Positions 35,546-45,697 of a DNA stretch of 64,000 nucleotides are shown here, in pieces. The position numbers and the translations under genes were made by a program. The stretch is from Rhodothermales bacterium. Its GTDB lineage: Bacteria; Bacteroidota; Rhodothermia; Rhodothermales; VXPQ01. The stretch covers positions 1,002,759 to 1,066,758 of the forward strand of contig OX638295.1 of assembly GCA_951812345.1 (NCBI GenBank), given 5' to 3'. Each line of letters starts with the position of its first letter. The stretch's first letter is position 1. Under the pieces are notes generated by a model, which saw nothing but the letters and a program-made list of their open reading frames with translations, had not been told where the DNA came from and made no database searches.

Positions 35546-37432
35546 TTTTTCCTGTTCGAGGATCGAGACGGCAAGGGGCGGCAGGGTTACGACCACGGAG
35601 TGGTTTCGTCCATGAAACGGTACCGGATCCGTATCTACGCTGCCGAGATTCCCTACGCCGCTTCCGCCGTATATCTGCGCATCGGAGTTGAGCAATTCCC
35701 GCCAGCGGCCCTTCCCGGGCATCCCGATGCGGTAGTCCGTACGGGGAACCGGCGTAAAATTGAACAGGAACACCAGTTCCCGGTCCGTCGAACGCCGGAT
35801 GTAACTGACCGTGCTGCCTTCGTGATCTTCGAAGTCGATCCATTCGAACCCGCCGGGCTCGTCGTTCCAGAGCGCCGGATGATCCCGATACAGGGTATAC
35901 AGGTCTTTCACCCATGCCATCATGCCTTTGTGCAACGGGTCTTTCAGGGCGTCCCAGTCGATGGCGTGGTCGTGATCCCATTCGGAAGTCTGTCCGAACT
36001 CCGACCCCATAAAAAGTAGTTTCTTTCCCGGATGCCCGATCTGGTGGCCGTACAGGAGGCGCAGGTTCGCCGCCTTTTGCCAGGCGTCCCCGGGCATTTT
36101 CCCCCAGAGCGACCCCTTGCCATGCACGACCTCATCGTGCGATAGCGGCAGGATGTAGTGCTCGGAATACGTATAAAGGAGGGGGAAGGTAAGGCGATCC
36201 TGGTGATGCTTCCGGTGGACCGGGTCTTTCTCCATATACTCCAGGGTATCGTGCATCCACCCCATATTCCACTTGAACAGGAAACCGAGCCCTCCGTCGT
36301 AGGTCGGTTTGGAAACGCCCGGCCACGCTGTAGATTCTTCGGCGATCATCAGGATGTCCGGCTCATGATTGTAGACCATCTCGTTGACTTTCTTCAGCAG
36401 GTCGATGGCTTCGAGATTCTCCCGTCCGCCGAACATGTTCGGGGTCCAATCCTTGCCCCGCGAATAGTCCCGGTACAGCATGGAAGCCACCGCATCGAAG
36501 CGCAGCCCGTCTATGTGGTATTTCTCGATCCAGAAAAGCGCATTCGAAATCAGAAAGTTGCGAACCCCCGGCTTGTTGTAGTCGAAGACATAGGTGCCCC
36601 AGTCGGGATGGTATCGCATGCCGGGATCGTCGTACTCGTACAGGGTGCTGCCGTCGAAGAAAACGAGCGCCTGCGGATCGGTGGCGAAGTGGGCCGGCAC
36701 CCAATCCAGCAACACGCCGATGCCGCGCCGGTGCAGGTAATCCACCAGATATTTGAAATCCGCAGGCGAGCCGTACCGGAAGGTGGGAGCAAAGTACCCC
36801 GCGACCTGATAGCCCCAGGAGCCGTAGAACGGGTGCTCCATGACCGGCATGAATTCCACATGCGTGAAGCCGAGATCCTCCACATGATCGGCAAGGGGTT
36901 TGGCGATTTCCCGGTAGCCCATGGAGTACATCCCCCGCTTGCGCCAGGACCCGAGATGCACCTCGTAGATCGAGATGGGCCGGTTTAGCGAATCCGGTCC
37001 GCATCGCTGTTCGAGCCATGCCTTGTCCCCCCATGCGTAGTCGAGGTCGCACACGATCGAGGCCAGCCCCGAGGATGCGTCTCCGCCTGACGCGGGAGGT
37101 TCCATCGCAAAGGCGTAGGGGTCCGTCTTGTCCACGGTGTACATGCCCCGCGTAATACGGTATTTGTACCTCTGTCCGCTCATGGCGCCCGGTGCGTACG
37201 TTTCCCAGACGCCCCCCTTTCTTCGTCGCAGCGGATGCGCATCCGGCTTCCAGTCGTTGAATTCCCCCAGTACGGATACGGCGCCGGCCCCCGGAGCCCA
37301 CACGGCAAACCAGACGCCTTCCTTGTCCGGGTGCGCCCCCAGCTTCTCGTAACTGCGGTAAAAAGAGCCCTCTTCCAGGCGCTGTACTTCTTCCTTAGTG
37401 AGCCAGGAGCGGCGGGACGTCTTTTTTGTCAT
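35543..37432 (-). CDS. glgB: 1,4-alpha-glucan branching enzyme
   Basis: 629 residues. N-terminal CBM48 domain ([23 protein letters not shown]), then the GH13 barrel: [22 protein letters not shown] with the nucleophile aspartate, [10 protein letters not shown] with the acid glutamate, and [14 protein letters not shown]-terminal beta domain to the end. It makes alpha-1,6 branches in glycogen. It follows glgE by 31 bases on the same strand, a usual pairing because GlgE extends chains that GlgB branches. The stop codon lies inside repeat C. Confidence 0.95.
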   Translation of the reverse strand: MTKKTSRRSWLTKEEVQRLEEGSFYRSYEKLGAHPDKEGVWFAVWAPGAGAVSVLGEFNDWKPDAHPLRRRKGGVWETYAPGAMSGQRYKYRITRGMYTVDKTDPYAFAMEPPASGGDASSGLASIVCDLDYAWGDKAWLEQRCGPDSLNRPISIYEVHLGSWRKRGMYSMGYREIAKPLADHVEDLGFTHVEFMPVMEHPFYGSWGYQVAGYFAPTFRYGSPADFKYLVDYLHRRGIGVLLDWVPAHFATDPQALVFFDGSTLYEYDDPGMRYHPDWGTYVFDYNKPGVRNFLISNALFWIEKYHIDGLRFDAVASMLYRDYSRGKDWTPNMFGGRENLEAIDLLKKVNEMVYNHEPDILMIAEESTAWPGVSKPTYDGGLGFLFKWNMGWMHDTLEYMEKDPVHRKHHQDRLTFPLLYTYSEHYILPLSHDEVVHGKGSLWGKMPGDAWQKAANLRLLYGHQIGHPGKKLLFMGSEFGQTSEWDHDHAIDWDALKDPLHKGMMAWVKDLYTLYRDHPALWNDEPGGFEWIDFEDHEGSTVSYIRRSTDRELVFLFNFTPVPRTDYRIGMPGKGRWRELLNSDAQIYGGSGVGNLGSVDTDPVPFHGRNHSVVVTLPPLAVSILEQEK

Positions 37433-37463
37433 GCGTCACAGAGGGTTCGCGGGACGGATGCGC

Positions 37464-39419
37464 TTATCCGGCGCGGAAAATCCGCACCGGCGTTTTCTGC
37501 GGGTTGAGTCGTATATAGTGCGTCGATCCTTTCCAGGAGGCGTGCCGGCTGCCGAGCAGGTCATGCATATCCCAGCGCCGGTCTTCCGGGAGGCCGAGAT
37601 CGCCGGGGGCGAGGGAAAGCCATCCCCGCTGTTCATGATGCGGGTCCAGGTTGACGACCACGAAGATCCGGTTATCGCCGAACGTTTTTGAGTACGCCAG
37701 CAACTGCGGGTTGTCCATATCGTGAAACCGCAGGTTCCGCATGTGCTGCAGGGCCGGATTTTCCCGCCGGATGCGGTTCAGCCGGCGCATGAACGGTTGC
37801 AGCGAATCGGGGTCGTTCCAGTCCCAGGATCGGACCTCGTATTTTTCATTGCTTGCATATTCCTCCCGGTCCGGATGCTGTTCGTTGTACACATGTTCGA
37901 ACGGGGGGCCGTAGACGCCATACGCCGATGACAGGGTGGCGGCAAGCGTCAGCCGGACGATGTGTGCGGGGCGTCCGCCCTGGACCAGGTACTCGTGCAG
38001 GATATCCGGCGTATTCGGCCAGAAGTTCGGGCGAAAGAATTCGCCTACCTCCGAGTCGTACAGTTCGCGGCAATAGGACTCAAGTTCGTCCTTCGTATTA
38101 CGCCAGGTGAAGTAGGTGTACGAATTGTTGAAACCCAGTTTGGCCAGTTCGTACATGGTTTTCGGGCGCGAGAACGCTTCGGACAGGAAAATCAGTTCGG
38201 GGCGTTGTTTTCGCAATTCCCGGATGCACCATTTCCAGAACGCAAAGGGTTTCGTATGAGGGTTGTCTACGCGGAATGCCAGTACTCCCCGGTCGATCCA
38301 GAATTCGAACACGCTCTTCAGTTCGCGCCACAGGGTCTCTCGATCTTTCGACAGGAAATCGAGCGGATAAACATCCTGATATTTTTTGGGTGGATTTTCC
38401 GCATACCGGATAGAGCCGTCGGGCCGCTGCAGAAACCAATCGGGGTGCTCGCGGACCCAGGGATGATCCGGAGAGGTCTGGAAGGCAATGTCGATGGCCA
38501 CATGCAGGTCCAGTTTCCGGGCCCGCGCCACGAACCGGTCGAAGGCGTCCAGCCCGCCCAGGTCCGGATGCACGGCCTTGTGCCCGCCCGCTTCGGAGCC
38601 GATGGCCCAGGGGCTGCCCGGTTCACCCGGCCCGGCTTCCGGCGTATTATCCTTGCCTTTCCGGTGCGTATGCCCGATCGGATGCACAGGGGGCAGGTAT
38701 ACGATGTCGAATCCGAGTTCCTTGATGCGCGGCAACAGTTCCGCCGCATCGTCGAGCGTGGCGTGGGGTGCGCTGGTTTTCTTGCCGGTATTCCTGTAGG
38801 GCGCGGAGCGGGGAAAAAATTCGTACCAGGCGGCAAAGCGGGCCAGCACGGGGTCTACCAGCACGGCGTACGTCTCGCTCTCGATCATGCTCGCACGCGG
38901 ATCGTTGGTCTGCGCAAGCGCGGCTGCCTTGTCTTCCAGTGCGGCTTCGGCGCTGCCTGTTTCCATTGCTTCGGCGTAGCGTAGAAGCGCTTTCTTGTCC
39001 TTGCTCCCGGCTACCTGTGCCGATCGCTTCAGAAGCCCTGCGCCCACGAGGAGTTCACTTCCGATCTCCGGGTCATCGCTTTCGACCCGGTGCGCAAACT
39101 GGTCTCGCCACGTCGTAAAGGGATCCGCCCATGCCCGCACCCGGAAGTACCATGTACCCAGCCGGTCCAGTGTCCACGATGCGAGGTATTCATCGTTGTG
39201 GCGCAGCGCCATGCGATGGATCGTTTCCCGTTCGTCGTGTTCGTGGCGAACAAGGAGTTCTGCGGCGATGCACCCGTGACCCTCGGTAATGAGGTCGGCC
39301 TGAACGGTCATTTCGTCTCCCAGAAACCTGCGCACGGGCCATCTGCCCCCGTCCGTTTGCGGCGTTAGCCCGGTAAGCACCGGGCAAGACCAGTGTTCGG
39401 GCAAATTCAGATCATCCAT
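37464..39419 (-). CDS. glgE: Alpha-1,4-glucan:maltose-1-phosphate maltosyltransferase
   Basis: 651 residues. The N-terminal domain (RRFLGDEMTVQADLITEGH, WYFRVRAWADPFTTWRDQF) is the one that sets GlgE apart from other GH13 enzymes. Catalytic residues are in FRVDNPHTKPFAFW (nucleophile) and FLSEAFSRPKTMYELAKLGF; SYTYFTWRN follows. It adds maltosyl units from maltose-1-phosphate to alpha-glucan. The companion genes that make maltose-1-phosphate (treS, pep2/mak or a GlgM-type glgA) are not in the window. Divergent from glgX, with repeat D filling most of the gap. Confidence 0.95.
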   Translation of the reverse strand: MDDLNLPEHWSCPVLTGLTPQTDGGRWPVRRFLGDEMTVQADLITEGHGCIAAELLVRHEHDERETIHRMALRHNDEYLASWTLDRLGTWYFRVRAWADPFTTWRDQFAHRVESDDPEIGSELLVGAGLLKRSAQVAGSKDKKALLRYAEAMETGSAEAALEDKAAALAQTNDPRASMIESETYAVLVDPVLARFAAWYEFFPRSAPYRNTGKKTSAPHATLDDAAELLPRIKELGFDIVYLPPVHPIGHTHRKGKDNTPEAGPGEPGSPWAIGSEAGGHKAVHPDLGGLDAFDRFVARARKLDLHVAIDIAFQTSPDHPWVREHPDWFLQRPDGSIRYAENPPKKYQDVYPLDFLSKDRETLWRELKSVFEFWIDRGVLAFRVDNPHTKPFAFWKWCIRELRKQRPELIFLSEAFSRPKTMYELAKLGFNNSYTYFTWRNTKDELESYCRELYDSEVGEFFRPNFWPNTPDILHEYLVQGGRPAHIVRLTLAATLSSAYGVYGPPFEHVYNEQHPDREEYASNEKYEVRSWDWNDPDSLQPFMRRLNRIRRENPALQHMRNLRFHDMDNPQLLAYSKTFGDNRIFVVVNLDPHHEQRGWLSLAPGDLGLPEDRRWDMHDLLGSRHASWKGSTHYIRLNPQKTPVRIFRAG

Positions 39420-39445
39420 GTACGATGCGTGTCGAAAAGGTGAGG

Positions 39446-39720
39446 GCGGCGTTTAAGGATACTCTGATCAAAACCGCTTCGATCAGCGCTTCACGTTCGT
39501 GTGTAAAAGATATTATAATTGCATCGTTGAAATTAGCGGAAACGCTGCAGATTCGGGGCATCGCGGATGTGAAGCGCCCTTCGGGAGGCTGCGAGAAGCA
39601 CGCTGGCTGCGTCATTCCTCATTGTGTGGGGCCTACCACACTGCTTCGTCATTCCTTGCCAGCGCACCTCTCTCAACCTCTGGACTTCGCGAACTTAATC
39701 AGAGTATCCTTAAACGCCGC
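39446..39720 (-). repeat. Interspersed inverted-terminus repeat, copy D
   Basis: Full-length copy in inverse orientation to A, in the 391-base gap between the divergent glgE and glgX genes. Its outer ends are a perfect 23-base inverted repeat (39446-39468 and 39698-39720) that begins GCGGCGTTTAAGG and runs into GATACTCTGAT; the first six or seven bases go beyond the ends shared by other copies. Internal arms GCGCTTCACGT and ATGTGAAGCGC pair with one G-T wobble. It must overlap or lie beside the promoters of both genes. The remaining 90 bases to glgX show nothing recognisable. Confidence 0.9.
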
Positions 39721-39810
39721 TGGCAGTGTTTCAAAGGAGATATCGGAACGGGTGCGGGTTTCCGGGGTTTCGGAATGCCCTTCGGATGTTCGTTTATATA
39801 TTAGTATATC

Positions 39811-42021
39811 ATGTCGAAAGGTACATCGAAATCAGGACGATCGCATTCGGAAAACCAGGCCCGGATATGGCCCGGTTCGCCGAATCCCCTCGGTGCGCAC
39901 TGGGACGGCAAGGGCGTGCATTTTTCCGTGTTCAGCCATCATGCGGAGCGCGTGGAATTGGTGTTGTTCGAGGATAGCGAGGCGGATGGGCCGTCGGAGA
40001 CGCTTGCTCTTCCCGAACGCACGGGGGCCATGTGGCATGGCTATGTTGCCGGGCTGGGTCCGGGTCAATGCTACGGATACCGTGTACATGGTCCATACGA
40101 CCCCGAACACGGCCACCGGTTCAATCCGAACAAGGTGCTTTTCGATCCCTATGCGAAAGCCATCGGGAGGCCGCTTTCCTGGCACGACAGTCTTTTCGGC
40201 TATGTTATCGGATCGCATGAGGAAGATCTTCTTTTGAGCGACCTCGACAGCGCCCCGTATGCCCCGCTCGGGGCCGTAGTGGACGAGCGGTTCGATTGGG
40301 GAGACGACCGTTTGCCGGACATCCCGTGGGAAGATACCATTTTATACGAAACGCATGTGAAGGGAATCAGCAAGCGGCACCCGGACGTGCCCCCGGAATT
40401 GCGGGGTACATACGCGGGCCTTGCTTCGGAGCCTGTGCTGGATCACCTGCGGAGCCTTGGCGTCACGACCATCGAGTTGCTGCCCATCCATGCGCATGTG
40501 CATGACCGCCGCCTTTTCGAGGCAGGGCTGGGGCAATACTGGGGATACAATACGCTCGGCTGGTTCGCCCCGGAGCCGGGATACGCCGCGACCGGCCTTG
40601 CGGGGGCTGTGAGCGAATTCAAGGAAATGGTCCGGAGGCTTCACGCCGCCGGATTCGAGGTTATTCTGGATGTCGTGTACAACCACTCGGGGGAAGGGAA
40701 CCGGCTCGGTCCCACGATTTCCATGCGGGGGCTGGATAATCTTTCGTACTACAAGAACAATCCGGGTCAGCCGCGCTTCCTCGTGGATTATACGGGCACC
40801 GGCAATACCCTCGACATCGGGTGCCCGCAGGCGCTCCGCCTCGTCATGGACAGCCTGCGGTACTGGGTGCGCGACATGCATGTGGACGGGTTCCGGTTCG
40901 ATCTGGCTACTACGCTGGCGCGCCAGCACTACGATGTGGACATGGCCTCCACGTTTTTTACGCTGGTCGAACAGGATCCCGTGCTCAGCCGCGTCAAGCT
41001 GATTGCGGAGGCATGGGACGTGGGGCCGGGAGGGTACCGCGTCGGCGACTTCCCGTGGCTCTGGTCCGAGTGGAACGGACGTTACCGGGACGTTGTGCGT
41101 CAGTTCTGGCGGGGCGATGGGGGGTTGCAGGGAGTTTTCGCCACCCGGTACGCAGGTTCGAACGATATGTACCGGGCGCCGGAGCGCCGCCTTTCCGCGT
41201 CCGTCAATTTCGTTACGGCCCACGACGGATTCACGCTGGACGACCTCGTCAGCTACGAGCGCAAGCATAACCATGCGAACGGGGAGGACAACCGCGACGG
41301 GCACGAGCCCAACTACAGCGACAACTGCGGCGAGGAGGGTCCCACGGATCGCCCCGGCGTGCTGAATATGCGCGAACGGCGCAAGCGGAGCATAATGACG
41401 ACCTTGCTGCTTTCCCAGGGCGTTCCGATGTTGCTCGGCGGCGACGAACTCTCGAATACGCAGGAAGGCAACAACAATCCCTATTGCCAGGACAACGAAC
41501 TGACCTGGTACGACTGGGACCTCGACGACCGGAAGCAGGCTTTTCTGGAATTCATGAAAAAGATGGTGGCGCTTCGCAAGGCGCACCCCGGTTTCCGCCG
41601 CCGTTTCTTTTTGCGGGGCGAGATGGACGCGGAGGGCGCGCGCGACGTGCTATGGTGGCATCCGGACGGACGCGAGATGGACCATGGGGACTGGGCGAAT
41701 CACGGGTTGCGTTCATTCGGCGTACTGCTTTGCGGAGGCGGCCTGCACGGTCTGGATCCGGAGGGACGCAAGCGCGAGGACGATACCATGCTGGTTCTGT
41801 TCAATGCCGGGGAACACGACGTGACCTTTGGCCTTCCCGCTTCTGAAACGCTGCTCTGCACCGGGGTGAAGTCGGCGCAAGGCCCGTGGGAGTTCGTGTC
41901 CGGCATGGATATGCCCGCGCCGGAGGGGGGTCCGGCTGCCTGCGAGGAGGGGGACCGGATTGCGGACGGACGGATTACCGTGGAGGCGTTTTCGACGGTG
42001 GTGTTGCGTATGCCGCGGTGA
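39811..42021 (+). CDS. glgX: Glycogen debranching enzyme GlgX
   Basis: 736 residues, isoamylase-type GH13. N-terminal CBM48 ([20 protein letters not shown]), [38 protein letters not shown] with the nucleophile aspartate, [16 protein letters not shown] with the glutamate, and [16 protein letters not shown]. It hydrolyses alpha-1,6 branches of glycogen limit dextrins. It converges with malQ, which would process the linear products. The gene starts 90 bases after repeat D. Confidence 0.94.
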   Translation: MSKGTSKSGRSHSENQARIWPGSPNPLGAHWDGKGVHFSVFSHHAERVELVLFEDSEADGPSETLALPERTGAMWHGYVAGLGPGQCYGYRVHGPYDPEHGHRFNPNKVLFDPYAKAIGRPLSWHDSLFGYVIGSHEEDLLLSDLDSAPYAPLGAVVDERFDWGDDRLPDIPWEDTILYETHVKGISKRHPDVPPELRGTYAGLASEPVLDHLRSLGVTTIELLPIHAHVHDRRLFEAGLGQYWGYNTLGWFAPEPGYAATGLAGAVSEFKEMVRRLHAAGFEVILDVVYNHSGEGNRLGPTISMRGLDNLSYYKNNPGQPRFLVDYTGTGNTLDIGCPQALRLVMDSLRYWVRDMHVDGFRFDLATTLARQHYDVDMASTFFTLVEQDPVLSRVKLIAEAWDVGPGGYRVGDFPWLWSEWNGRYRDVVRQFWRGDGGLQGVFATRYAGSNDMYRAPERRLSASVNFVTAHDGFTLDDLVSYERKHNHANGEDNRDGHEPNYSDNCGEEGPTDRPGVLNMRERRKRSIMTTLLLSQGVPMLLGGDELSNTQEGNNNPYCQDNELTWYDWDLDDRKQAFLEFMKKMVALRKAHPGFRRRFFLRGEMDAEGARDVLWWHPDGREMDHGDWANHGLRSFGVLLCGGGLHGLDPEGRKREDDTMLVLFNAGEHDVTFGLPASETLLCTGVKSAQGPWEFVSGMDMPAPEGGPAACEEGDRIADGRITVEAFSTVVLRMPR

Positions 42022-42076
42022 GGGGTGGGTTGATTTCGGCGTTATACGCGAACCGATCCGGCGACTATGCGTTTTT

Positions 42077-42140
42077 TGCATAATTCATGCATGATCTATG
42101 CATGAATTGCATAGATCAGGAGAGATTGGGCCAATCTCCT
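42077..42140 (-). repeat. A/T-rich dyad repeat, copy 1
   Basis: Between the convergent glgX and malQ genes. It contains inverted arms GATCTATGCA and TGCATAGATC around five bases, further TGCAT units, and a separate palindrome GAGATTGG-G-CCAATCTC. Its reverse complement matches 46751-46817 over most of its length. Either a mobile relic or a bidirectional 3'-end structure. Confidence 0.7.
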
Positions 42141-42264
42141 TGTAAATTCCCCGCAAAACACCCGGTACTGTACGCCGGAAAGGCGGTTCGCTTCATTGGA
42201 TCGCCTGCCGGACGTTTCCTGCTTCCAAGGGCGTTGCGCAGCGCCTGAGCCGGCAGGGTATCGA

Positions 42265-44184
42265 TCAGGATGGGGCCGCGCTCTTTGCCCGCCCGTACAG
42301 TCCGGTAAGATTCTTCAGGCGTTCCCTGATATCCGGGGTGAGCTGGTCTTTCGTGAAACGCCATCCCCAGTTTCCTCCCGGCACGCCCGGCGTGTTCATG
42401 CGCGCCTCCGTTCCCAGCCCCAGCAGGTCCTGCATCGGAAAAACCACATACTCGGCAGGGGAGGCGAGCACGGTCGGCAGCGCCGCCCAGTGCGCCTCCT
42501 GTTCGGGGCAGTCGTTCAGCCCGAGGTATGCGCGGGCGAAGGCGTACTCGTTTTTCTTTTTCGGATCTGAAGCCAGCTTTTCCCACCAGCCGAGGAACGT
42601 GTCGTTGTCGTGCGTGCCGGTGTACAGCACGATATTCCGCGGATTGTTATGCGGCAGGAACGGGTTGTCGGTACCATGATCGAAGGCGAACTGGAGTACG
42701 GCCATGCCGGGGCATCCCAACGCCTGGATGAGGCCGCGCACATCTTTCGTGATGAATCCAAGGTCCTCGACTACCAGCGGCAGCGCGCCGAGTTGTTTCT
42801 CCATGCTTTCGAAGAAGGACAGGCCCGGGCCGGCTACCCACTTTCCGTTCACGGCGGTTTCTTCCCCGGCCGGAATCTCCCAGTAGGACTGGAATCCCCG
42901 GAAATGATCCAGGCGCACCAGATCCACCTGTTTCATGATTGCTTCGAGTCGGCGTGCCCACCATGCGAAATTGTTTTCCCGCATCCTGTCCCAGCGGTAC
43001 GTCGGGTTATGCCAGTGCTGTCCGGTTTTGCTGAAATAGTCAGGCGGAACGCCTCCGGAAAAGGCGCTTTGTCCATACTCGTCGAGTTGAAAGAGGTCGG
43101 GATGCGCCCACACGTCCGCACTGTCGTGCGCCACATAGATGGGGATGTCGCCGAATAACAGGATTTCCCGTTCGTTGCAGTAGCGTTTAAGGCGGTTCCA
43201 CTGGTCGTACACCACGAACTGCGCGAATTTGTGCCGTCGGATGCGGGCGCTGCGACGCCGGCGCAGTTCCTCAATCTGGTTCCGACGCGACCATTTTATG
43301 CGTAGACCCGGGTTTTTGAGTCTCCCTTGCTTGTCGTACAAAATCTTCTTTGTCTCGGTGCTGGAATGCCAGCGCCCATTGTAATAACAGTAATGATACA
43401 AGTGTCCTTGCTTCTCGTCGTTCGTATTTATTTTTATCTCGCAAAAATCCCTGATCGCATACGGGTCTCGCAATGCGTATTCCCTTTTCCACTTTGTCCA
43501 CTCGACGTTGCCGTGCTCTTCCCGCAGCGCCATGAACAGGGCGTAGTCGTCGAGCCAGTGCGCATTTGTTTTGCAGAAGGCGTCGAAGGCAGCGGGATCA
43601 ATGGGGGTTTCTCCGGCCTCGAAACGTTCGAAGGCTCTTTTTAGGAGCAAGGTTTTCATGCGCCGGGCTGTATCGAAATCCGCGCAGGATGCATGGTGCG
43701 GCGTGACGTCGCCGGGATAGAAAGCGAGATACTCGGCACGCACTGTGCCTTGTTCGACTTCAGCCAGTCGATCGAGAGCCGGGTTTATGAAGGCGTGTCC
43801 CTCTTCCGGATTCAGCAGGCCGTCTTCCATCATCAGCTCGGGGCTCGCGAAGACCGGGTCCATGGCAAACGTGGATGGGCTGGAATAGGGTGAATCCCCA
43901 AGACCTGCCGGACCGAGCGGAAGCACCTGCCAGATACGCTGGCCCGTTTCCGCCAGAAAATCTGCGAAACGATAGGCTTCCGGCCCGAGGTCGCCTGCGC
44001 CGTACGGACCCGGAAGCGAGGTGATGTGCAGCAGGATGCCGCTCGAGCGCGCCAAGGGGAGGGCGCCTCCAGGACGATTTGTATAGGATTCAACGCTCAC
44101 GGGAAGAATGTCCCCGGAGTCGTCGGACCGAACTGCCGGCATGGATATGCTATCGGATAATAATTTTGAACGGTTTGCGCACAT
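42265..44184 (-). CDS. malQ: 4-alpha-glucanotransferase with inserted segment
   Basis: 639 residues against about 500 in usual bacterial MalQ. Core features: SSGILLHITSLPGPYGAGDLG, LFGDIPIYVAHDSADVW, LVRLDHFRGFQSYWEIP (nucleophile), VVEDLGFIT and YTGTHDNDTFLGWW. It transfers glucan chains between maltodextrins. About 60 extra residues (roughly 248-311) lie just before the FAQFVVYDQW helix: EIKINTNDEKQGHLYHYCYY to a basic RRRRSARIRR. This part has more A/T and lysine/asparagine codons than the rest. The first 45 residues are also non-homologous; ATG at 44142 is an alternative start. Divergent from egtB with 58 bases between starts. Confidence 0.9.
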   Translation of the reverse strand: MCANRSKLLSDSISMPAVRSDDSGDILPVSVESYTNRPGGALPLARSSGILLHITSLPGPYGAGDLGPEAYRFADFLAETGQRIWQVLPLGPAGLGDSPYSSPSTFAMDPVFASPELMMEDGLLNPEEGHAFINPALDRLAEVEQGTVRAEYLAFYPGDVTPHHASCADFDTARRMKTLLLKRAFERFEAGETPIDPAAFDAFCKTNAHWLDDYALFMALREEHGNVEWTKWKREYALRDPYAIRDFCEIKINTNDEKQGHLYHYCYYNGRWHSSTETKKILYDKQGRLKNPGLRIKWSRRNQIEELRRRRSARIRRHKFAQFVVYDQWNRLKRYCNEREILLFGDIPIYVAHDSADVWAHPDLFQLDEYGQSAFSGGVPPDYFSKTGQHWHNPTYRWDRMRENNFAWWARRLEAIMKQVDLVRLDHFRGFQSYWEIPAGEETAVNGKWVAGPGLSFFESMEKQLGALPLVVEDLGFITKDVRGLIQALGCPGMAVLQFAFDHGTDNPFLPHNNPRNIVLYTGTHDNDTFLGWWEKLASDPKKKNEYAFARAYLGLNDCPEQEAHWAALPTVLASPAEYVVFPMQDLLGLGTEARMNTPGVPGGNWGWRFTKDQLTPDIRERLKNLTGLYGRAKSAAPS

Positions 44185-44242
44185 CCCGTAAAATACACGT
44201 ATCCTTCAGGTATTCCGATTCAATATTTCAGGAGGTGTTCGC

Positions 44243-45595
44243 ATGCCCGTTGTTTCACCGGATATAGCGCACAGAACTGCCGGGACCCGGGAGGAACCCG
44301 GCGATTCGCTCGGACGCCTTGCCGAAGCCTATCGCCGCATACGCCGGACCACGGAGCGTCTGGTCGAGCCCCTTGCGGTCGAAGACTGCGTTATCCAGAC
44401 GATGGAGGAGGTGAGCCCGGTCAAATGGCACCTTGCCCATACGAGCTGGTTTTTTGAGACGTTCACGCTCCGGAAATTCGCTCCGTCGTACGCCTTGTAC
44501 CACGAGGGATACCCCTATCTCTTCAATTCCTATTACGTGCAGGCGGGAGAGCGGCATTGCCGGGACCGGCGGGGGTACATTTCCCGGCCTACGGTGGCCG
44601 AAGTGATGGCGTTCCGGCGCCATGTGGACGAGCATCTGCTCCAATTCATCGAACAGGCGGACCCGGAGGTTGCGCAGAAGGCGGCTCCGGTTATCGAACT
44701 GGGCATGCAGCACGAGCAGCAGCACCAGGAACTCATTATGACGGATATAAAGCATGTGCTTTCGGTGAATCCGCTGCGTCCCGTTTACAAGGCCTTCGAG
44801 GGCGAGGCGGGGGATGCTGCGCCCCAGACATGGGTCCCGTTCGATGCGGGGGTATATGAGATCGGCCATGCCGGGGGCGGGTTCGCTTTCGACATCGAGG
44901 GGCCGAGGCATCGATGTTTTTTGGAGGACTTTCTGCTGGCCGACCGGCCCGTCACGAATGCCGAATTCATGGCGTTCATGGAAGACGGCGGCTACCGGCG
45001 TTCCGAATGGTGGTTGTCGATGGGATGGGCTACTGTTGAGGAACGCGGATGGACCGAACCCTTCTACTGGGAGCGGCGAGACGGCGCCTGGTGGACCTAC
45101 ACGCTGGGCGGCATGAAGCCCGTGGCGCCGAACGAACCGGTCGCGCACATCAGTTATTTCGAGGCGGACGCCTATGCCCGCTGGGCGGGCGCCCGGCTCC
45201 CCACGGAACAGGAATGGGAGGTGGCGATGTCCGCGTGTTCCCCGTCCGTTGAGGACGCGCATTTTCTGGAAGACGCCCCCATGCACCCCCGCCCCGCCCG
45301 CCCGCAGGGCACAGCCGGAGCGAATGGATCGCCCCCTGCAGGGGCCGCAGCCCTACGGCAACTCTACGGCGATGTATGGGAATGGACGCGCAGCCAGTAT
45401 TCTCCCTATCCCGGCTATGCGCCTGGCGAAGGGGCGCTCGGCGAGTATAACGGCAAGTTCATGTGCAACCAGTTCGTGCTGCGCGGCGGCTCGTGCGTCA
45501 CGCCGAGGACGCACATACGCCCCACGTATCGTAATTTCTTTTATCCGGAAGCCACCTGGCAATTCACGGGATTCCGGTTGGCCCGTGATCCGTAA
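44243..45595 (+). CDS. egtB: Hercynine oxygenase EgtB
   Basis: Non-haem iron enzyme joining hercynine to a thiol donor (glutamylcysteine or cysteine) in ergothioneine synthesis. 450 residues: N-terminal DinB-like domain with iron histidines in KWHLAHTSWFFE and MQHEQQHQELIMTDIKH, then a formylglycine-enzyme-like domain (EIGHAGGGFAFDIEGPRH, PVTNAEFMAFMEDGGY, ISYFEADAYARWAGARLPTE-type sequence, VWEWTRSQYSPYPG, LRGGSCVTP). GGAGGTG lies five bases before ATG. Followed by egtD after 102 bases. EgtC and EgtE are not here. Confidence 0.94.
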   Translation: MPVVSPDIAHRTAGTREEPGDSLGRLAEAYRRIRRTTERLVEPLAVEDCVIQTMEEVSPVKWHLAHTSWFFETFTLRKFAPSYALYHEGYPYLFNSYYVQAGERHCRDRRGYISRPTVAEVMAFRRHVDEHLLQFIEQADPEVAQKAAPVIELGMQHEQQHQELIMTDIKHVLSVNPLRPVYKAFEGEAGDAAPQTWVPFDAGVYEIGHAGGGFAFDIEGPRHRCFLEDFLLADRPVTNAEFMAFMEDGGYRRSEWWLSMGWATVEERGWTEPFYWERRDGAWWTYTLGGMKPVAPNEPVAHISYFEADAYARWAGARLPTEQEWEVAMSACSPSVEDAHFLEDAPMHPRPARPQGTAGANGSPPAGAAALRQLYGDVWEWTRSQYSPYPGYAPGEGALGEYNGKFMCNQFVLRGGSCVTPRTHIRPTYRNFFYPEATWQFTGFRLARDP

Positions 45596-45697
45596 CAAGT
45601 AGTGTGCAACCTTGCTCCAAAGATCCCGTACGAACATCGCTACACCCTCGGCGGCGCTTTCAGATATTTTTTTCGAACGCTATCCGCCATCGAATTC

